64,000 nt of DNA from Aureispira anguillae. GTDB lineage: Bacteria > Bacteroidota > Bacteroidia > Chitinophagales > Saprospiraceae. The notes under the pieces were generated by a model. That model ran no database searches, was not told where the DNA came from, and worked only from the letters and a program-made list of their open reading frames with translations. The DNA lies in contig NZ_AP026867.1 of the NCBI RefSeq assembly GCF_026000115.1, positions 1,023,501 to 1,087,500 on the forward strand, written 5' to 3'. Below are positions 58,918 to 64,000 of this stretch, piece after piece. Position 1 is the first letter of the stretch; each line of letters starts with the position of its first letter. The position numbers were made by a program, and so were the translations under genes.

Positions 58918-59517
58918 ATGTTTACAGGAATTATTAAAGAACTAGGAACGGTTCAAAAAATTGAAAAAGAAGGCACTAATGTGCACATTACCATCGCAGC
59001 CGAAATGACTAAAGAACTCAACATTGATGAAAGTGTCGCACACAATGGGGTTTGTTTGACGGTTGTGGCTATTGAGGGCAATACTTATACCGTGACGGCT
59101 ATCGAAGAAACGTTATTAAAGACGAACTTGGGAGCTTGGAAGGTCGGTACGGCTGTGAATCTAGAACGAGCGATGGTTTATAATGCTCGATTGGATGGGC
59201 ATATTATACAGGGGCATGTTGATAAGACAGGAACTTGTGTAGGCATCAAAGAGGTGGATGGAAGTTGGTATTTTACCTTTGAATATGAAGAAACAGAGGA
59301 ACATCTTTTGGTAGACAAAGGTTCTATCTGTGTGAATGGAACGAGTTTGACCGTAGTTGATCCTACTCCCAATCACTTTTCAGTAGCAATTATTCCATAT
59401 ACCTTTGAAGAAACGGTATTCAAACATATGAAAATTGGTGATGCGGTGAATCTTGAATTTGATATTTTAGGAAAATACATTGCTAAATATGCCAAATTGT
59501 ATGCTGGAAAAGTTTAA
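58918..59517 (+). CDS. ribE: Riboflavin synthase, alpha subunit
   Basis: The protein is 199 residues long, built as two similar halves: MFTGIIKELGTV at the start and the second barrel from about 97 (LDGHIIQGHVDKTGTC). The signature C-V-N-G-T-S-L-T-V-V (about 140-149) and the first-half equivalent NGVCLTVVAI are present. It converts two molecules of 6,7-dimethyl-8-ribityllumazine to riboflavin plus a pyrimidine. No riboswitch is seen upstream; it seems to be expressed with the GH3 gene. Confidence 0.95.
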   Translation: MFTGIIKELGTVQKIEKEGTNVHITIAAEMTKELNIDESVAHNGVCLTVVAIEGNTYTVTAIEETLLKTNLGAWKVGTAVNLERAMVYNARLDGHIIQGHVDKTGTCVGIKEVDGSWYFTFEYEETEEHLLVDKGSICVNGTSLTVVDPTPNHFSVAIIPYTFEETVFKHMKIGDAVNLEFDILGKYIAKYAKLYAGKV

Positions 59518-59648
59518 AAAATAAGGTCTAATATAGAACAATTCTATGTTGATTTTATTAAAGGGGCTGAGTGGCATTAGTGGCTGAACTAGTTTATTTT
59601 AGTGTATAAAATTTATTGTTAAATGAAGTATAATAAACACTAAATAAC

Positions 59649-60143
59649 ATGAATCAACAAGAAATGTTTAGTCACTTAAACCGTCTAACCAACTTAGGGG
59701 TTTTGATTGGAGTTGCCTTTGTTTTGCTAACGGGAATGGTTTTACAGGAAGGTTTATCTAATGGCTTTGATAAGCAAGAAAACTACGGATTGTGTGGAAC
59801 AAAATCTGAGCCTGTGATTACTTGTGGAAATTGTATGCAAACAAGCGGGAAAATGTCTTACGAAATTCGAGAAGGAAAAACCTTATTTTTAGAAAATTGT
59901 GCTTCTTGTCATAATAACGATATGGTGTCGGACATGACAGGGCCTGCTTTGTATGGGGTAACAGAACGCTGGAAAAAACGAACCGATTTATATCGTTGGA
60001 TTCAAAATTATCAAGAATTGGTTGATGAAGGGCATCCCAGAGCAGTTGCCATGAAAGATTGGGCTGCTTCTGAAATGGTAATCTTTCCGAACCTAGATAC
60101 TACTCAAATTAGCCAAATCTTAGCATATATAGAATACAAATGA
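59649..60143 (+). CDS. Membrane-anchored cytochrome c (first of tandem pair)
   Basis: The protein is 164 residues long. One membrane segment at about 15-31. The heme site CASCHNNDM (C-x2-C-H, about 85-93) is followed by MTGPALYGVTERW and a C-terminal helix with ASEMVIFPNL, where the methionine is the likely axial ligand. Before the heme domain is CGTKSEPVITCGNCMQ, with cysteines but no histidine, so it is not a second heme site. It is homologous to the next gene, whose start overlaps its stop (ATGA). Confidence 0.86.
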   Translation: MNQQEMFSHLNRLTNLGVLIGVAFVLLTGMVLQEGLSNGFDKQENYGLCGTKSEPVITCGNCMQTSGKMSYEIREGKTLFLENCASCHNNDMVSDMTGPALYGVTERWKKRTDLYRWIQNYQELVDEGHPRAVAMKDWAASEMVIFPNLDTTQISQILAYIEYK

Positions 60144-60565
60144 CAACACTATTTAAATTAAGCTCGGTGGGAATTAGTTTTTGGCTATTACTATTGATTA
60201 GTTGTGGTGCAGATTCAACCCCCGTTACAGCTCCAACAATTAGCTCAACACCCACAACACTAAATACCACTTCCAAAAAAGGAAGAAGGTTATTTTTGAA
60301 TAACTGTGCTGCTTGTCATAATATAAATATGGTGGATGATATGACAGGTCCCGCTTTATATGGGGTAGAAGAACGTTGGGAAAAACGCAGTGAATTGATA
60401 CAATTCATTCAGAACCCTCAGGAGTTGATTAATAACAATCATCCTCGTGCTGTAGAAGTAGCAGCTTTGTGGGCTAGCGAAATGACCGCATTCCCAGACT
60501 TAGATAGTGCTGATATTGTAGAAATATTGGCATTTATTGAGGAAAAAGGGGCAAAAAATAATTAA
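60140..60565 (+). CDS. Cytochrome c lipoprotein (second of tandem pair)
   Basis: The protein is 141 residues long. Lipoprotein signal ending LLISC (Cys about 22), a low-complexity threonine-rich linker, then a heme domain with CAACHNINM (about 58-66), MTGPALYGVEERW, HPRAVEVAALWASEM and a C-terminal helix. It closely resembles the upstream protein, differing in how it is anchored, so the pair arose by duplication. They likely pass electrons in the periplasm between membrane and lipid-anchored sites. Partner enzymes are not in the window. Confidence 0.86.
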   Translation: MTTLFKLSSVGISFWLLLLISCGADSTPVTAPTISSTPTTLNTTSKKGRRLFLNNCAACHNINMVDDMTGPALYGVEERWEKRSELIQFIQNPQELINNNHPRAVEVAALWASEMTAFPDLDSADIVEILAFIEEKGAKNN

Positions 60566-60574
60566 AAGAAGAAA

Positions 60575-60624
60575 GGTAATTTGAAAATTACGATTTGCTA
60601 TCCATTTTCAAATTACCCTTTTTT
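60575..60624. terminator. Strong bidirectional terminator
   Basis: A perfect 13-bp stem GGTAATTTGAAAA / TTTTCAAATTACC with a 17-base loop, followed by CTTTTTT on the plus strand and TTTCTTCTTTT on the minus strand. It separates the cytochrome genes from the convergent hexapeptide-repeat gene. Confidence 0.85.
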
Positions 60625-60648
60625 ACCCTAAAAAAAATAGAAAGAGGC

Positions 60649-61248
60649 TTAAGATTGTTTTAATTCATGCCATGTTTTGTAGGCGGCATAATCTTGTACT
60701 TTCAAATCTTCAGGAACCGATCTCAAGGGCTCACATTCTCTAAGCGTTTGTTGACATTCTAGTGGAAGTTTCTGATACAGAGCAGTGCCTTCTGTTTTCC
60801 AGTTGACCATTTCATCCGAAAGGTCTTTGATAATCTTGGCAGGATTGCCAACCACCAGTTTTTGGTTTGGAATTTTGGTGTTGGCAGGAACAAAGCACAG
60901 CGCTCCAATTAAGCAATTGTCTCCAACTTCTACATCATCCATTAGCACTGCATTCATGCCTACTAAAGCATTTTTTCCTACCGTTGCACCGTGAATAATA
61001 GCACCATGCCCAATGTGTGCGCCTTCTCTTAGGTACACTGTTTTGCCAGGAAAAATATGCACCACACAGTTTTCTTGGACATTGCAGCCATCTTCGATAA
61101 TAATTTGACCCCAATCGCCTCTCAGAACGGCTCCAGGACCAATATAAACCTTGGCACCAATAATAACATTGCCTGTAACATTGGCTTGTGGATGAACAAA
61201 AGCAGTTTCGTGGACAACAGGTTTATAACCGTTAAATTCGTAGAACAT
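60649..61248 (-). CDS. Gamma-carbonic-anhydrase-like hexapeptide-repeat protein
   Basis: The protein is 199 residues long. Left-handed beta-helix repeats cover about 12-145 ([IVL]G-x4 pattern, e.g. VIIGAKVYIGPGAVLRGDWG, NCLIGALCFVPANT). Histidines at VVHIFPGK, AHIGHGAIIHGATV match the zinc-binding positions of the gamma-CA/PaaY/YrdA family. A helical tail follows. Members are either carbonic anhydrases or close relatives of unknown reaction. The 3' neighbour is unrelated. Confidence 0.85.
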   Translation of the reverse strand: MFYEFNGYKPVVHETAFVHPQANVTGNVIIGAKVYIGPGAVLRGDWGQIIIEDGCNVQENCVVHIFPGKTVYLREGAHIGHGAIIHGATVGKNALVGMNAVLMDDVEVGDNCLIGALCFVPANTKIPNQKLVVGNPAKIIKDLSDEMVNWKTEGTALYQKLPLECQQTLRECEPLRSVPEDLKVQDYAAYKTWHELKQS

Positions 61249-61255
61249 AATGGAT

Positions 61256-62485
61256 TTATTTTATTAAAATTAGTTCAAATGGTTGAATGTTTTTTGAAGC
61301 TTGATGTTGCCACCAACCTTGAAAAGTACAGTTGCTAAAAAAGCAATCAAAGGATTCTCTTATTTTCCCTTTTTTCATTCTATAAAAGGTAATTTTTTGA
61401 GCAGTTTGACTTGAAATAAGCCCCTCTATAGGAAATTTTGATTTAGGGTGCTTAAGATACCAATATTCTCCACTTATTTCCAATTTATCTCCTTTAGGTC
61501 TGCTTGTAATTTGCATTTTAATTGGATTGTTTTTTCCAATACTCCCTTCAAAAAGGTGGCTTGCTTCCGTTTTAAAATTAAAATTGGTGCAAGGCGAATT
61601 AAGCCATGTTGTTTTGCGAGGAAGTGCTTTGATTTGATAGCTTGAATTTTTCCACTCCCAAATAATAGGAGCATTTTTAGAATAGTGCAACTCAATATTT
61701 TTGCCGTTTATGGAAGGATTAAAACTAGAACTTATCGCTTCTAAGTCTTCTGTGCCAAACCAAGTTTTCCAATTGGGGCGATTGTTGTTGAGTCCTTGTT
61801 CAGAGTAACTTTTTTCTTTGAGGTGATAACCCTCGATTTCATTTTCTTGCGATGATTGTTGATAGGAAAATTCAAAAAACGGAAGATGTTCTGTAACGAT
61901 TGTGGTCATCTTAGAAGGAAAGGTATGGGCACTAATATTAGTCCATTGTTGCGCTTTATTTCTTTTCCAAACAGCAAGTGTTAGGGCTGGATTGTAACCG
62001 TAAACAGATTTAATCTCCGATCGCATATGATCTCGTTCATAGATGTTGTCTGCGAGTGCCTTATCTGCCCCCGCAGCAATGAGCTCTTGCTCTAATGCTA
62101 AAATGGCATCGTGATAGGCTGCTTGGTCTTCCGAAAATGATTCCATGTCTTGCCGCCAATAGTGGCTGTGTACATTCATCAGAAGGACAGTGGGAGTAGC
62201 TCCACCTTCTAATAAGACAAAATGTAAGGTATTTTGTTCGCCGCCACCTGTGCCATTCCAGCCCGTTTGCAGAGCAAGGGAGGTCGGTGTTTGTTCAACT
62301 AGTTCAGCTTCCCACACATTATCTATGATGCTAATATCACCATCTTGTAGGGTTAGTGTTATTGTTCGACCTAGCATGGCATTAAGCTCATTAGCATAAA
62401 TAGCCAGAGGAGGTAATTTAGAATTGTAAGCATAAATCAACGGAGATTGAGATACCATCAACAATAAAAAAAATAAAGAACGCAT
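61256..62485 (-). CDS. Secreted hypothetical protein (409 aa)
   Basis: A signal peptide is at about 1-19 (LFFLLLMVSQSPLIYA). The mature protein has two visibly different parts: residues 20-190 of mixed type (GRTITLTLQDGDISIIDNVWE; DNIYERDHMRSEIKS) and a strand-rich C-terminal half (MQITSRPKGDKLEISGEYWY). It resembles Bacteroidota hypothetical periplasmic proteins. No family is recognised. It starts 7 bases upstream of... the hexapeptide-repeat gene's start region, on the same strand, so co-transcription is likely. Confidence 0.65.
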   Translation of the reverse strand: MRSLFFLLLMVSQSPLIYAYNSKLPPLAIYANELNAMLGRTITLTLQDGDISIIDNVWEAELVEQTPTSLALQTGWNGTGGGEQNTLHFVLLEGGATPTVLLMNVHSHYWRQDMESFSEDQAAYHDAILALEQELIAAGADKALADNIYERDHMRSEIKSVYGYNPALTLAVWKRNKAQQWTNISAHTFPSKMTTIVTEHLPFFEFSYQQSSQENEIEGYHLKEKSYSEQGLNNNRPNWKTWFGTEDLEAISSSFNPSINGKNIELHYSKNAPIIWEWKNSSYQIKALPRKTTWLNSPCTNFNFKTEASHLFEGSIGKNNPIKMQITSRPKGDKLEISGEYWYLKHPKSKFPIEGLISSQTAQKITFYRMKKGKIRESFDCFFSNCTFQGWWQHQASKNIQPFELILIK

Positions 62486-62744
62486 AGTGTTTTTTTTGAA
62501 AATAAAATGAGGAGTTGTTTGATCATTTGAGAACTAGAGTTGTTTAATTTAGAACAAAAAGACTTAAGTAAATGAATACCTCTTACTAACTTAACAGTCT
62601 AGCCAAAGGAATAATAAGCGCATAGAACAGTTATATATCTTGGATGAGTTCTTGCGTGAACCTAGGAGATGTCTAAGATGGACTAATTTTGGAAAAGTGC
62701 TACACTTAATTAAAAAATCCTACGCAAGAGTTGATTTCTTTTTG
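62486..62744. other. Intergenic region upstream of the structured element
   Basis: AT-rich, no coding frame or repeat recognised. Together with 62745-62996 it makes up a 511-base gap between divergent genes. Confidence 0.4.
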
Positions 62745-62865
62745 TAATTTTGCATCGTTCATTAGTTCGGTGAAAAACCTTATTGGGTTGATTTGTAGGT
62801 GTTTAGTGAGTAAAGGGAGCGCCTTTAAAAGCTTATAAATCAGTAGTCATTACCGAACTATTAAT
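62745..62865 (+). promoter_or_regulatory. Promoter box and structured leader or family 3 element before rseP
   Basis: TAATTTTG (62745-62752) is an exact -7 box; a start about 7 bases later would begin at the element. The element has outer arms TAGTTCGGT (62763-62771) / ACCGAACTA (62852-62860), a middle stem TGATTTGTA / TATAAATCA and an inner stem AAAGG / CCTTT. Its outer flanks ATTA...GAAAAA and TATTAA are those of family 1, but the arms differ and still pair. Confidence 0.55.
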
Positions 62866-62996
62866 AATTAAAAAGTATATTGCTCTTTTGGCAATAAAAA
62901 AAACAAGACTAAAGTTATATATAATATAAAATATTTTTTTCTTGACTTAGGATTTTAAGAACAAAAATTAATAAAATAATAGCGTAAACAACAGCA

Positions 62997-64000
62997 ATGG
63001 GATATTTTATAATGGGAATGCAACTCTTATTGAGTTTGTCAATATTAGTTACTTTACATGAGTTTGGACATTTTTGGACTGCCAAAAAATTTGGAATGCG
63101 AGTCGAAAAATTCTACTTATTTTTTGATGCTTGGTTTCCTTTATATAAAAAGAAAATAGGAGAAACAGAATATGGGATTGGCTGGTTGCCTTTAGGGGGG
63201 TATGTCAAAATATCAGGCATGATTGACGAAAGCATGGATCGTGAAGCCATGGCAAAACCTCCGCAACCTTGGGAGTTTCGTTCTAAACCCGCTTGGCAGC
63301 GTTTGATTGTAATGATTGGCGGGGTAACCGTGAATTTTATTTTAGGGATTTTCCTTTTTGCTATGTTGGCTTGGGTTTATGGCGATAAATATTTACCCAA
63401 TGAAAATGCAGTACATGGCATTGCTTGTTCTTCTTTGGCCAAAGAAATGGGGCTTCAAGATGGAGATAAAATATTAGCAATTGGTGACGAACCTTTTGAA
63501 AAATTTAACTCTGGGATCGTAACAAGCAAAATGTTATTGGATGAAATCTATGATTTAAAAGTAATGCGGGATGGCAAAGAAGTGACGATTAGAGTTCCCG
63601 ATAGTACAGTATTAAAATTGCCGAAACACAGCAAGAAAAAATTGCGTTTATTTGAACCACGAGTGCCTTTTGTGATTGGTAGTGTTTCTAAGGATATGCC
63701 AGCAAAAGCAGCAGGACTAGAGAAAGAAGATTCAATTGTTGGTTTTAACAATACACCAACTCCCTTTTTCTCTGATTTTAGAGCATTGGCGAGACAGCAC
63801 AAAGATCAAGATGTTGTGGTTGATTTTTATAGAAAAGGAGAACGTAAAAGTTTAACCATACATACAACCGAAAAAGGACAAATTGGCGCTGGGACTTATG
63901 GTCCAGAACGATATTTTGAATTTGGACGCATCAAATATGGTTTTTTTCAATCGTTTCCTGTTGCCTTATCTAAAAGTTATAACTTTTTGGCCTCACAAAT
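62997..64000 (+). CDS. rseP: Site-2 metalloprotease RseP, incomplete at the window end
   Basis: About 334 codons are visible, starting at ATG 62997 with no stop before the window ends. The zinc motif LHEFGHFWTAKKFGMRV (H-E-x2-H, about 21-37) lies in the first membrane segment. It is followed by GIGWLPLGGYVKISGM (about 61-76), a second membrane segment (LIVMIGGVTVNFILGIFLFA) and two PDZ-like regions (GLQDGDKILAIGDE; AAGLEKEDSIVGFN). RseP-type proteases cut transmembrane anti-sigma factors and signal peptides within the membrane. Its long leader holds the structured element upstream. Confidence 0.93.
   Translation, partial: MGYFIMGMQLLLSLSILVTLHEFGHFWTAKKFGMRVEKFYLFFDAWFPLYKKKIGETEYGIGWLPLGGYVKISGMIDESMDREAMAKPPQPWEFRSKPAWQRLIVMIGGVTVNFILGIFLFAMLAWVYGDKYLPNENAVHGIACSSLAKEMGLQDGDKILAIGDEPFEKFNSGIVTSKMLLDEIYDLKVMRDGKEVTIRVPDSTVLKLPKHSKKKLRLFEPRVPFVIGSVSKDMPAKAAGLEKEDSIVGFNNTPTPFFSDFRALARQHKDQDVVVDFYRKGERKSLTIHTTEKGQIGAGTYGPERYFEFGRIKYGFFQSFPVALSKSYNFLASQ

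Noticed and set aside
1-64000. CRISPR arrays and rRNA genes
   Set aside because: No regularly spaced repeat-spacer array and no rRNA-like sequence was seen.

Overview
The window looks like chromosome of an AT-rich Bacteroidota bacterium. Three proteins end in type IX secretion (Por) sorting domains, there is a LytS/LytTR regulator pair, promoter-like sites follow the TTG...TAnnTTTG pattern of this phylum, and the genes are spaced by A-rich leaders rather than strong Shine-Dalgarno sites. A Saprospira/Aureispira-like host is my guess; it is an inference from general gene style, not from a marker gene.

Region 1 (1 to about 22.4-22.9 kb) is an integrated element, most simply a prophage of a tailless, membrane-containing icosahedral phage. 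No portal, large terminase, tail tube, tape measure or baseplate gene is visible. Instead there is a tight leftward run of fifteen small genes (7980 to 2667), most encoding proteins with a single N- or C-terminal membrane segment. Among them are a membrane-anchored GH108-like lysozyme with a peptidoglycan-binding domain and two or three beta-rich capsid or spike candidates. An A32-like packaging ATPase lies at 10042-10641. Replication is served by a VirE_N/VapE-type primase-helicase (18419-20737), and lysogeny probably by two tandem CI-like proteins (21738-22360) facing a leftward early operon. That operon carries a Tad2-like (DUF2829) anti-Thoeris candidate and an odd tRNA-CAU. Accessory cargo includes an AIPR-family abortive-infection protein, a Schlafen/AlbA_2 protein, a PD-(D/E)XK-like nuclease, a D12-class adenine methyltransferase and a second DNA methyltransferase. 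No integrase is in the window and the left end is probably outside it.

Region 2 (23-42 kb) is ordinary chromosome: an ATP-grasp enzyme, small membrane proteins, a secreted GH-A-clan hydrolase with a sorting domain, an OmpA-type protein, a LOG-family protein, the LytS/LytTR pair, a cyclopropane-fatty-acid-synthase-like methyltransferase, an RlmB-type SpoU methyltransferase, CcmB, and a DUF885 protein whose zinc site is degraded. Wedged between the SpoU methyltransferase gene and ccmB is a two-gene cassette, an OLD/ABC-type ATPase plus a small protein with a PD-(D/E)XK-like motif, that looks like a defence module.

Region 3 (42.5-64 kb) holds a TolB-like/TPR/AraC regulator split by a -1 frame change at an A7 run, etfBA, a fatty acid hydroxylase, a DEDDy exonuclease, an ADP-ribosylglycohydrolase, WG-repeat, Cys-repeat and SBBP-propeller secreted proteins, a GH3-family enzyme with riboflavin synthase, two tandem cytochromes c, a gamma-carbonic-anhydrase-like protein and the start of rseP. 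Dispersed inverted-repeat elements sit between these genes. One family has ends ATTACTCCGTT...AACGGAGTATTAA (four full copies), a second has ends TTCTTTGACAA...TTGTCAAAGA, and a third element upstream of rseP shares the outer frame of the first family but has co-varied arms.
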